Shown piece by piece: positions 9,381 to 18,710 of a stretch of DNA of 64,000 nt. Source of the stretch: Naematelia aurantialba. Lineage: Eukaryota > Basidiomycota > Tremellomycetes > Tremellales > Naemateliaceae. Each line of letters starts with the position of its first letter. The stretch's first letter is position 1. The DNA lies in NCBI GenBank assembly GCA_021527695.1, contig JAKFAO010000001.1, positions 1,426,001 to 1,490,000 of the forward strand. The letters run 5' to 3'. Made by a program: the position numbers and the translations under genes. The notes under the pieces are model-generated. The model did not search any database and was not told the origin of the DNA. It worked only from the letters and a program-made list of their open reading frames with translations.

Positions 9381-9869
9381 TGTCATGACCCGACTCACCT
9401 CGATTTACCTCGAATACTCTCGACTTACTTTTCAACCTTTTCAGCCTCTCGATCTATCTCAATTAGTACTTGAATCACCTCGACACTCTCTTCGTCACTC
9501 ATTCACATCTCGATAACTTACTTCGTCACTCGTTTACTCTCGATCCCTCAATTCAACCTCCTCGAAAACCTCGAATTGATGCTTAGTAATAATATTGGAA
9601 ATAGGTGATTCTATTGGCAACAACAGCATTGGAAATAGATAAGATGCTGCAATATATAAGTAGATAGATCTGCCTTGATCCCCCCAGGGATCAAAACTCG
9701 TATGTTACTCTCGATATCATTTCGATTTCCTCGATTCACCTCGATTGTCGATAGTTTGACAAATCTTCAGCCGAAAGCCTTCCGCTTCCGGTTCGAGACT
9801 ATTTCGGTATAGTCGAATCGCCCGATTACCCGTTTCCTCTGTCGAATCATCAGAGACACGGCCGTAACA
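9381..9869 (+). repeat. Solo LTR, third family, copy 1 (489 bp)
   Basis: TGTCATGACCC to CGTAACA, about 98% identical by eye to the copy at 10001-10490. It holds a TATATAA box. The flanks, CTACG left and AACGT right, do not match, and about 150-200 residues of pol (integrase zinc module and first catalytic Asp) are missing between the two sides. This points to recombination between LTRs inserted at two places, with loss of the interval. Confidence 0.85.
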
Positions 9870-10000
9870 AACGTATATTACAAGCACGGATTGCCCGAAA
9901 CGCTTGTAACGGACAGAGGGTCGGTATTCACCTCCCAAGTATGGAAAACCATCACAAACCTATTGGGACTCAAGCATCGCCTTTCTACGGCATACCATCC
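9870..10000 (+). pseudogene. Outer element integrase core fragment
   Basis: 43 codons carrying the second catalytic Asp of the DDE core (VTDRGSVFTS) through to the HPQ block. The frame resumes after the second solo LTR at 10496, so the two pieces are one exon split by an insertion. Confidence 0.85.
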
Positions 10001-10490
10001 TGTCATGACCCGACTCACCTCGATTTACCTCGAATACTCTCGACTTACTTTTCAACCTTTTCAACCTCTCGATCTATCTCGATTATTACTTGAATCACCT
10101 CGACACTCTCTTCGTCACTCATTCAAATCTCGATAACTTACTTCGTCACTCGTTTACTCTCGATTCCTCAATTCAACCTCCTCGAAAACCTCGAATTGAT
10201 GCTTAGTAATAATATTGGAAATAGGTGATTCTATTGGCAACAACAGCATTGGAAATAGATAAGATGCTGCAATATATAAGTAGATAGATCTGCCTTGATC
10301 CCCCCAGGGATCAAAACTCGTATGTTACTCTCGATATCATTTCGATTTCCTCGATTCACCTCGATTGTCGATAGTTTGACAAATCTTCAGCCGAAAGCCT
10401 TCCGCTTCCGGTTCGAGACTATTTCGCTATAGTCGAATCGCCCCGATTACCCGTTTCCTCTGTCGAATCATCAGAGACACGGCCGTAACA
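10001..10490 (+). repeat. Solo LTR, third family, copy 2 (490 bp)
   Basis: Same family as 9381-9869. It is flanked by the direct repeat CATCC at 9996-10000 and 10491-10495, so it is an ordinary insertion followed by LTR-LTR deletion. Removing the LTR and one repeat restores the integrase frame exactly. Confidence 0.92.
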
Positions 10491-11390
10491 CATCCTCAAA
10501 CTGATGGCCAAACGGAAATCGTTAACCAATGGCTTGAGCAATACTTGCGGGTATACGCGAACTTCGAACAAACAAATTGGGCTGAGCTACTACCGTATGC
10601 CGAACTTTGCTATAACAATACCGTACACAGTACCACAGGTATTGCGCCGTATACGGCCTTCACGGGATACGAAGCGCGAATTACGGATCTCGAAATACCG
10701 CCAACGGGGTCAATTGGCGCACCGAAAGCAGTGTCAATCGTCTCTAACCTGGCCAACGTACACCTCCGACTGAAAGACAACATAGCCAAAGCGAATGAAT
10801 GCTACAGGGCTGCCTACAACCGACACCGTCGCGACACTGTCTTGAGAGAGGGGGAGAAGGTCCTGCTACACACGACCAACTTGACTACCCTGCGACCGAC
10901 AAAGAAGTTCGACGACAAGTACGCGGGCCCGTATAGAGTCATACGAGTCGTAAACCCTGTCGCTTATGAACTGGATATACCGAAAACCGCGAGGATTCAC
11001 CCGGTGTTCCATATATCCTTACTGAAACGATACAGGGAACGGGGAGACGAAGAAGAAAAACGGGAAACCGTACCAGACGAGACGCATTTCGAAGACAACG
11101 TCACTGTACCAAACCGGATCCTACGACATCGTACGGTCCGTGACCAGCAGCAATGGCTAGTGGGAAGAGAAGGAACGGACGACAACGAAGCAGCATGGGA
11201 GACAGACGAAACCATGAAAGACTATGAGCACTGGGAGACCCTCAAAGCAACCTATACTCCACCGAAGAGAGCGAAGAGAGCACATACGGCTCGCCGAGGT
11301 TGGAAAGGATGGGTCACCATGGAAGATCACACGGTCACAGGAATGGAAGACACGGAAAACCGTACCCAGAGCTACGGATCGCAGGATTGA
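10491..11390 (+). pseudogene. Outer element integrase C-terminal half and degraded chromodomain
   Basis: Continues the integrase from the HPQTDGQTE block (catalytic Glu) through the GPY/F-type module (KKFDDKYAGPYRV) and IHPVFHISLLKRY, then a chromodomain-like tail in which the YLVxW core seems shortened (QQWLVGREGTDDNEAAWE). The 300 codons are open, but the upstream lesions leave no full-length product. Confidence 0.85.
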
Positions 11391-11504
11391 CTGCGACGAC
11401 GGCGCCGTACACGACAAGATGCACGATACCTTGTACGGACGCCCGACAAGAAGGGATATGCTCCCAGACCAATGGTATTACATACACAGAACCACCACCC
11501 ACTA

Positions 11505-12528
11505 CTACTGAGCCTCACCCTCCACATCGTCCCTCTCCTCACTCTCCCTACTCATCTCCTCGTCCTCATCCTCCACGTCCACGACCCTTGCCCGTTTGGT
11601 CGCCCGAACGGCCTCGGGAGCCGGAGACAACGAAGACGCCTGACTCGCGACCTGGCGAGCAACCACAGTACCGCTCCGAAGATGGAGCCCGGAAGACGAG
11701 CCGGCCGTACCCCCCGAAACGAACCCCGTGGTCACGTTGACCTCACCAGTCGTACCGGAGCCACCGACAACCGTAGATGCCACTACGGGACCCGTAACAG
11801 GCGACGACGGCCCAACCACAGACGGAGCAGGAACGGACGATTGAGGAGCCTCTGCCACGGCCAACAGGTCATGCCAAAGCACCGACATCTGCTCGCGAAC
11901 CGTACCGACGGGCTCGGGATTCGCCCGGGGTCGACGAGATTTCGCCTCTCGAATACGGGAGACGACGAAGTTGACATCTCGCAGGCGAGACAAGAGAACC
12001 TCGTCCTCAGGACGGTACTGCGAGTACAGCATGTCGTTGGCCAGCTTGATGAACCGACCAAGAGACGCCAGAGACTGATCGATTTCGGGCTCCGGCAGAA
12101 CCCATCGACCCCGACGACCCGTCCGCGTACCGATCCGCAACGAGCAAGGCACCTTCAGCACTCCACACCGTAGACACCTACACGGTTACCGTACTCCAGA
12201 ATACGTGATATCGTACCACAACTTACCCATGAACGGGCGCCTTGTCCCGAACCACGTCTCCAATCCCCCAATTCTCGTTCGGTATGGGCACGATGCACTC
12301 ACCCGAGGCATCCACGCACTTCACACACTTTCGAGGAGGGAGAACGGTCACGATCGCATGAGTTTCCTCATAAAAGGCCGCCTGTACCGTCATGTACTGT
12401 TGGGGATGGGCAACAGACTCAACCTTGTCCTCCAACTTCGCCATCAAGTCGTTATATTGATCGTTCTTGACAGGCGCGAGAACGACCCCACCAACCAGCT
12501 GGAATTCATAAGTACGAACGGGAGCCAT
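11505..12528 (-). CDS. Antisense spliced gene of outer element with six-cysteine cluster
   Basis: Exon 1 is 12528-12227, the intron 12226-12178 (GTAAGT, branch-like GTAAC, TAG; 49 bases) and exon 2 12177-11505, giving 324 aa. Splicing brings together C-x2-C-x6-C at the end of exon 1 (KCVKCVDASGEC) and C-x2-C-x6-C at the start of exon 2 (CLRCGVLKVPC). The cysteine order is that of Zn2Cys6 clusters with a long middle loop. The rest has a helical segment (SRLRDVNFVVSRIREAKSRR) and an S/T/V-rich, acidic tail. It occupies the same place and orientation as the antisense gene of the inner element, with little other similarity by eye. No host counterpart was recognised. Confidence 0.55.
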
Positions 12529-12674
12529 GGTGAGAACGATTCAAATTTGAGAGACGACGGGGGGGCGTACCAAGAGTACGAGCATATATCGTCCCACTCA
12601 AGCATCGACTCGACATTTTAGCAGGCAATCTCATCGGTAATCCGGTCTCGTTCTTCGCGCTATAGACGTCCTTT

Positions 12675-12687
12675 AAAGGGGGGAGAG
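12675..12687 (+). promoter_or_regulatory. Polypurine tract of outer element
   Basis: AAAGGGGGGAGAG directly abuts the 3' LTR, the standard position of the plus-strand primer. Confidence 0.85.
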
Positions 12688-12951
12688 TGTCATGGAATCC
12701 ATCGCACTTCCCCTTTTAGGATATATCGTCTAAGGGAACCCGTATCGCCCCGAACGTGCCCCGTCCCTTAGTAATCCATTCGATGAGTCCCTGTAGGGTG
12801 ACGTAGTCCCTCGTATATAGCAGATCAACTCTGTCTCGATATCCTCATCGAATGTATCGCATCTCATCTCAAGTATACATCCATTCTATATAGAAACCGT
12901 TCGTCCACGCCAGGTATACCACCGCCGTAACCCGTACCACAGCCCGTGACA
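12688..12951 (+). repeat. Outer element 3' LTR (264 bp)
   Basis: Same ends as 190-453, with one transition (CCATTC for CCGTTC) by eye. It is followed by the target duplication CAAAC. Confidence 0.9.
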
Positions 12952-12956
12952 CAAAC
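12952..12956. repeat. Target site duplication CAAAC, right copy
   Basis: Matches 185-189 exactly. Confidence 0.85.
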
Positions 12957-13093
12957 GTACTAAGATCTCTGAATTTTGGACTTTGTGTGGTCTCTGCTAC
13001 CCAACCCAGCAGTTCCTAGTACACTCTTGGGGGTCCCTTATGAACAGGAATGCATCCGCTTACACCTTTGGGACAGAAAACCTGGACTCAGCG

Positions 13094-15481
13094 TTACTCT
13101 TCCGGCAACTGGTCCTCATCCTCGTTTGACTCTGGGCTCTCGCTAAACCCGGCGTCCGATCTCGACTCTGCTTTCACCGCTATCGGTGGAAGAAGAGGCA
13201 CTTCCCCCGATCCCCCTACCCCACGCATAGAGGCAGAGGAGGCATAGGTCTCATCCGTGTGCAGGGCGAGCGGAGGATCCACTTCCTCAAATCTTTCCGA
13301 AACTGCAGCCTCGGGGTGCGGCTGAGCAACGTCGCTGGGAATTTCGGTTGGAACCTCTTCCATCTTCACCCCAATCGTCTTCGACACTGGGACTTCAGTC
13401 ACTTGGGGCAAGGCAGAAGATTCCTCCGTCTGGACGAAGGTGTACCCGCCGCTCCCATCTTCGTCCGGCAGAAAGTTCACATCTGACCCCGATGGCCCCG
13501 GCTGATATCCTGGCACGGCGTCGGAAGTGCTCGCCCCGCTATCATGGTGTGTCATCCTTGCCCCATATTGCGAATACGCAGATGGGAGGGACCAGGAGAG
13601 CGAACCGTACGATTGTAGCCCGGGGGAGTCCAACATCTGATCCAACGGGCTTGGACCACTGAAGATCCCCGCCATTGGGAGAGACTGCCCCTCAGGCGGT
13701 TGTTGTGCTGTCGGTGGCCATCCTTGCTGGAAGAGAGTCCCCATATTGATTGTATGGCCCGTCTGACCAGACGAGCCTGTCTTTTTATCCCAACCCATGG
13801 CGTCTCTCATGAGCCCAGGCTCCGATTTTGGAGAATCCATTTCGAGTGCTTTGTTCATGTCCCATCCCTTATAGGTTAAATACAGGCTCATGGCTGTCAT
13901 GTAGTTGGACTCTGGAGGTTCCTTTTTTTCCCATGCTTTAACCACCATGGGAGGTCCGACTAGAAACCGCAGTGAGCCGTACTCGAAGACTTGACCCTTC
14001 ATACTGGAGGCAATTTCTGTGGTGGTTTGGTTCTGACCTAGCTCCCTGATTTTACTCACAGTTGCACGAACCAGTTGTTCATAATCCTCAAGATTGTGCT
14101 TGCGAGAGACCAACTTAAGGAGGGGTGTGACAGCAGAAGTGCTGGGCGGCTTCAGACACCACAGATCATCTGCCGACCAGCCTTTACTTATCAGCTCCGC
14201 GGTGTCAAGGAGCACGAGCGTCAGTCGGTAGGGCTGCTGCGCAGCGCGAACCTTCCGAAGGTTCGTCCGAAATTCCGGAGTGGAATCCAGGAATCGGTCC
14301 CGCTTATAGTTCGCCGGCGAAATATGGAGAGTATCTCCTTCCAGGGTGGCGTTCGCAATGGCTCTCGTGGTGGCAGCGAGTATCTGCTCCATGCTCGGGT
14401 TTCCTCGAGTAGATGATACACCCGGATCGCTGGTGTTTGAAGGGAATGAGAAGGCCAGGGGACCGCTCCTGCCGTACATATCTGTCATGCTCGGATCGTA
14501 TCCTGGAGTAATGTTTTGGGCATAGTTGTCGTGGGATGACTCAGTCCAGGGAGTGGTATTCATCGGCGGAGGCTGGGACGAGCCGGCGACGGCGTCGGTA
14601 TGAGTTTGGGCCCACATATGTCCGGATAGTTGAGGATTTTGGATGTCTGTTGTGAAAGACCCCCAGAGGTCGTTTAGATCATCTTCAGCTGGCAGTGGTA
14701 CCGCTGAGGCCGGGGCCTGGACCTGCCCGTCTGAAGACATCTGCCGTACCTCTGAAGATGACTGTTGAGAATTCGGCAAGAGCTGCGAGTCCATCTGCCC
14801 AAACTGTGGTTGCCGCAGCGCACGGTGAAATCGCGACTGCGATGATACCGAACTCCCACTCAGAGTATTTGCTCGTCTGGGTGCCCTTTGCTGTGAAAGC
14901 GGCAAGGCACCCAGAGTGCCCGTCGGGCTCATTGTGTTGCACAATCCAAATTGCAACGGCATGATGGGTACTGTGAATCCGTCCGCATCCGTTCCATTTG
15001 CTGGGACGATTCTTGGAAACAGGGGTGACTGAACGGTCGCTTGCAGGGTGCCGTTTGGGCTGCGAAACTCGTTGCCCCGCAGATCCGACACGCATTGTGC
15101 CAAGGAGTTCCGGGCGGCATGGGTGGCGATCCGAGGGAACAGCCCGTCCTGCAAGAGACTTTCAAATTCATTGGCGTGCGCAATGGTCAAAATACCTGCT
15201 TGCGTCAGTGGTTCAAGAGCGCGGCCTCGGTAGCTCCAGCGCGGACCCTCGGCCCATCGATTTTCTGCCGTGGAATTCTTCGGCACGAGGGCCAAGAGCA
15301 GGCGGCCTGGCGTAGTCTGGGACCCTCTTTGAGAATGTGTCTCTAAAGCCGAGGCCGGAATGGCGCGGATGTTGAAATTTCCAATCGAAGATCCCGAGCT
15401 GAAGATAGTCTCTGTAACAGTATCTAAAATCTTCATTTCCAGCGTTGGATGTAACGGGTCTGTCGTACGAGGTATTGACAT
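13094..15481 (-). CDS. Hypothetical protein, 795 aa, single exon
   Basis: Start chosen at the ATG at 15481 (MSIPRTTDPLHPTLEMK). The frame is open further upstream, but the added residues look like untranslated leader. I recognise no family. The first 130 residues include a basic, globular-looking stretch (RLLLALVPKNS, AEGPRWSYRGRALEP). The middle is serine/proline/glutamine-rich. Residues about 350-540 look folded (YRLTLVLLDTAELISKGWSA, EDYEQLVRATVSKIRELG, LRFLVGPPMVVKAWE, YLTYKGWDMNKALEM). The C-terminus is acidic, ending in NEDEDQLPEE. The layout of a folded core in low-complexity arms suggests a nuclear or regulatory protein, but that is inference only. Confidence 0.75.
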   Translation of the reverse strand: MSIPRTTDPLHPTLEMKILDTVTETIFSSGSSIGNFNIRAIPASALETHSQRGSQTTPGRLLLALVPKNSTAENRWAEGPRWSYRGRALEPLTQAGILTIAHANEFESLLQDGLFPRIATHAARNSLAQCVSDLRGNEFRSPNGTLQATVQSPLFPRIVPANGTDADGFTVPIMPLQFGLCNTMSPTGTLGALPLSQQRAPRRANTLSGSSVSSQSRFHRALRQPQFGQMDSQLLPNSQQSSSEVRQMSSDGQVQAPASAVPLPAEDDLNDLWGSFTTDIQNPQLSGHMWAQTHTDAVAGSSQPPPMNTTPWTESSHDNYAQNITPGYDPSMTDMYGRSGPLAFSFPSNTSDPGVSSTRGNPSMEQILAATTRAIANATLEGDTLHISPANYKRDRFLDSTPEFRTNLRKVRAAQQPYRLTLVLLDTAELISKGWSADDLWCLKPPSTSAVTPLLKLVSRKHNLEDYEQLVRATVSKIRELGQNQTTTEIASSMKGQVFEYGSLRFLVGPPMVVKAWEKKEPPESNYMTAMSLYLTYKGWDMNKALEMDSPKSEPGLMRDAMGWDKKTGSSGQTGHTINMGTLFQQGWPPTAQQPPEGQSLPMAGIFSGPSPLDQMLDSPGLQSYGSLSWSLPSAYSQYGARMTHHDSGASTSDAVPGYQPGPSGSDVNFLPDEDGSGGYTFVQTEESSALPQVTEVPVSKTIGVKMEEVPTEIPSDVAQPHPEAAVSERFEEVDPPLALHTDETYASSASMRGVGGSGEVPLLPPIAVKAESRSDAGFSESPESNEDEDQLPEE

Positions 15482-16136
15482 TTTGGAGGCAAACAGAAAT
15501 GCGTGTCGTGTTTCTGACCGGGAGACGTATACGGTGAGGACCAAGTGGCAAAAGGGTGGAAGAGGGTAGCCCAAGTGCGGTGCAGTAAGCACTCTAGTAG
15601 TACAGAGGGGAAAAGAAGGGAGGAGCAAAGGCCGTCAGCACCTTTGATGCCTGGGCCGAGATCTTCCCTTGGTCATCGAACAAAAGACCGACCAGCAATT
15701 CGAAAACGATTTTCGAGGAGGCGAGGCTGGAAACAAGTCCCGGGAGTGCGAAAATCCCTTGGCCATCGTCGTCGCTCAAGAAGCCTTGCATCGAAACTCG
15801 CTGAAGCGGCTTCCTGCTAGAAGCGTAATCGCGTCCTCGGCATGTTTCACTACCACATTCCGCTGCGTATCCCACGGTGCCAAAGTAACAGCTCGCCGTT
15901 GAGGCGATGCAGATAGAAAGGAAGTCGATGCAACTTGGGCATGCTCCGAATTGACGGGCGGATCCTGCGGTCGGCCGCCCCCCCCCCCCCCCCTGCCTCC
16001 CTAGGGGGTTACAGTAGTCTCATAACATCACTTCCAACGTCAACGAAAGGAACGAAACAACGGCAATGATCTCACGTCAATGGATATGGCGCCGTTATGA
16101 ATTACTCTATCCATCTAGATCGCGCGGCGTGTTCCC
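15482..16136. other. Intergenic region with a C16 homopolymer
   Basis: Lies upstream of the minus-strand gene ending at 13094 and downstream of the antiporter. An unbroken run of 16 C occupies 15978-15993. No gene is supported; the small frames here lack homology and cross the promoter. Confidence 0.6.
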
Positions 16137-18317
16137 CTAGTACACCTTGACGCTCTCGCCATCGGAGCTTTCGACAACCATATTCTCCCCTTCCTGCCAT
16201 ATCGCCTCGCCGGGTTGCTTTTGACCTGAAGAGGAAGGCAGTCCATGTTGGTCCTCGCCTTCCCGGTTCGCTCGGTGGTCTATTGAAGACTTCCTGCTCC
16301 GCAATCCCACAGGCGAGTTTGACCTACTCGGGGCCGCACTCTTTCTGTGCGCTGACGACGCATCCATTGGTGTTTTTCCACTATTTTCGAAATCGAACCT
16401 GATTCCAGATCGGCCCGTATGGAATACAGAGTCTTCCTGTAGCTCGTCGCTCTGTATGACACGGAGCGCACCACTAGCCGCAGTTCCTAACGATAGTGGT
16501 GGAGGAAGGCGGGATACCCTGCTGACTTCGTTCACACTTGCCGATCGCGACCCCGACATTGTTAGGGTTCGGACACGCTGAAAACTCTTTCCTAGTGGAA
16601 TTGTGATCCCATGTACGATGACTGAGGTGAGAACGAGGAAGTAAACGACTGGAAGTAGGACACTTTATAGCAATCAAGGATCAGCACGAGTGTTCGAGAG
16701 AGACACGGCGGGTGGCTCACTTGCGCAGCCGCTCACGGCTCCCATCCTCCGGAAGCTGTTCAAGTGCTACTTGAGTGTAGAAGACGGCACCCACGCCTGC
16801 CGAACTAACATTAGGTCTGGACATTCCAAGGATACCATAAAGCCTACCGATAGGGCCGAAGAATCCGGCGAAAGTCGCCTCGCGCCAGGTTTTCAGCGTC
16901 GGTATCCATCGTGCCTGCTATATTTAGCGCTCGCTTTGCAGCCTACCCATGACCTACAAGAGCCAAGACCCAGGGCAAGCGCCGAACGAGCATCACTAGG
17001 ACACCCAGGATAACCAACCGCCATGGCGTGATGGTTTCAAAGTTACCGAATTGCGACCACGGGAGCACTGAACCGATGAAGAGAAACACGCCCTATCGGA
17101 TTTAGCCCACAGCGAAGAAACTCCAAAGAGTACTCACGGAATTGAGTAGCTGATCGATGACATCCTGGAATGCATGGTCCTCGGTTTCCTTTCGAAACCA
17201 ATCGTCCCATGTGAACGAGTTGCCAACGACAAAGCAGCACAGGATATCATCGGAGCCAATGATCCCAACAACGCCCAGGGTGAAGAAGGTAAGGGCAACC
17301 CCAAATGATAAGAACGATTCGTGGTCGATGAGACTGACAGGTGTGAGTGTAGTCGACAGAGGGAGAGAGGGACACGAAGGTAGCGCAAGGAGATGACGAG
17401 GTTGTATGGAAGACAGGTGACTGAGGTGACGCACTTTCTTTCCTCTGCAAATCGCAGAATCTTACGAGCAATGTAACCGATCAGAGCACCAATAACACAA
17501 GCGAGAAGGATTTCGTAGAGAAGAACATTGTAGATCCTGGGAGGACTAATCAGGCTGCAACCATTAATGGAGATATGAATACATACCATTCACCTACTGC
17601 ACCACCGACTGTATGCCTAGGATGTGTGCGTTCATGAATGAGGATCAAATAGAGCGGCAGATAGAGGAATGGATATCCGAGACCGTCATTTGCACCGGCT
17701 TCTGCCACAATAATGTTCCGGACATGAAGAGGGACGTGCTGTTCGGCAAAGCGTCCTGGAATTGTGTTTCAGCGCGGAGGCCAAACAATAAGGACCGTTG
17801 GTTACCTTTACAGATCGCGTTCGCCAGGACAGGATCCGTAGGTGTGACGCACGCCCCAACTACCAGGGACTCCAGGAACGTCAGGCCTGGAATCAAGCCC
17901 CAAATAAGGAGCGACACGACAAACCACGCAATAGTCATGATGGGTCCCAGTAGGGTAACTAAGCTGAGCCACTCGCGCCGCAGATACGCTTTGGGTAGGG
18001 CGATGCCGGTGAAGAGGACCTGGATGGCGATGACGATCCGTGCGACTTGCAAGGTAAGGTAGTTGAGGTCGCTGGTCCATTGACTCGGGTCAAACCATCC
18101 CAACGCTATCGGACCGAATATGATCCCAGCAAGGGTCGCCACGAGCGATTCAGCTGTTGAGTCACTCAGCTTCTTCCGATTGGCAGAAACTGAGGGACAT
18201 GATCGTACACATAAAAAGCCTTTCCTTCAAAAAATAGCTGATCAGTCCGACGACTACAATGTAGCCGCCGACAACGGCCAGCGCCTTCGAAGTTTCTGTC
18301 ACATCGAGAGCGACCAT
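16137..18317 (-). CDS. NHA1: Na+(K+)/H+ antiporter, Nha1/CPA1 family
   Basis: A plasma-membrane cation/proton exchanger for Na+/K+ efflux and pH balance. Exons: 18317-18209, 18153-17806, 17755-17587, 17536-17435, 17333-17138, 17092-16958, 16917-16848, 16796-16721, 16662-16137, giving 576 aa. Start ATG 18317 (MVALDVTETSKAL). Hydrophobic segments run throughout the first 400 residues. The hallmark VTPTDPVLA and AEAGANDGLGYPF segments carry the ion-binding acidic residues, and IGSDDxLxCFxxGNSFTWDDWF is the conserved fungal Nha1 block. The C-terminal tail of about 150 residues is hydrophilic, serine-rich and acidic at the end; it is far shorter than in S. cerevisiae Nha1 (985 aa). Introns are 40-101 bases. 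Divergent from VPS35 over 393 bases. Confidence 0.92.
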
Positions 18318-18710
18318 CCCGCGCACTCGGGGCCGGTGTGGACCTGTTGGAGGAACAACAACAAGGGACGACCAATGTTATTGACCGTGAGGCTGACCAG
18401 CCCGGGCTGAGAGATCCCAGGGGGAAGAGGGACCGATGGGTATGATGTACCTGGACATATGCCTACACTGGACCGAGAGGACGATGCTGAAGAGAGAGAG
18501 AGAGACACCTTTGATTCACGGCATAGTCAAGCTGTTAACACCTACCCGACATCACAGTATGGCCCCTTGATTAACCCTCCCTCTTAGATTTGATTCCGTT
18601 CCGGGCGTGCCTCCTGACGGGTTCCAGGATAAGATCTCGTCTCCAGTCGCCATCTTCGTCGTCCATTCAGCGGTCAGCGGTGGATCCATAGCTCTATAAC
18701 GATCGCCAAG
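18318..18710. promoter_or_regulatory. Shared divergent promoter, NHA1 / VPS35
   Basis: 393 bases separate the two start codons. There is a short GA repeat near 18490-18505. No clear TATA box is seen. Confidence 0.6.

Larger units (their letters stand above)
185..12956 (+). mobile_element. Composite nested LTR retrotransposon (Ty3/gypsy, chromovirus type)
   Basis: Two 264-bp LTRs, 190-453 and 12688-12951, differ by one base by eye. They are flanked by the same five bases, CAAAC, at 185-189 and 12952-12956, so the 12.76-kb block has the borders of a single integration. Its interior is a mosaic: outer leader (454-592), an entire second gypsy element (593-8532), a truncated extra LTR (8533-8740), outer pol fragments (8741-9380, 9870-10000, 10491-11390), two solo LTRs of a third family, an antisense gene, a polypurine tract and the 3' LTR. 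The outer gag, protease, most of RT and the front half of integrase are missing, so the outer element cannot move by itself. The inner element keeps gag and pol open. Confidence 0.9.

Noticed and set aside
9594..9720. Possible separate AT-rich repeat element
   Set aside because: It recurs at the same offset in both third-family LTRs, so it is simply part of that LTR.
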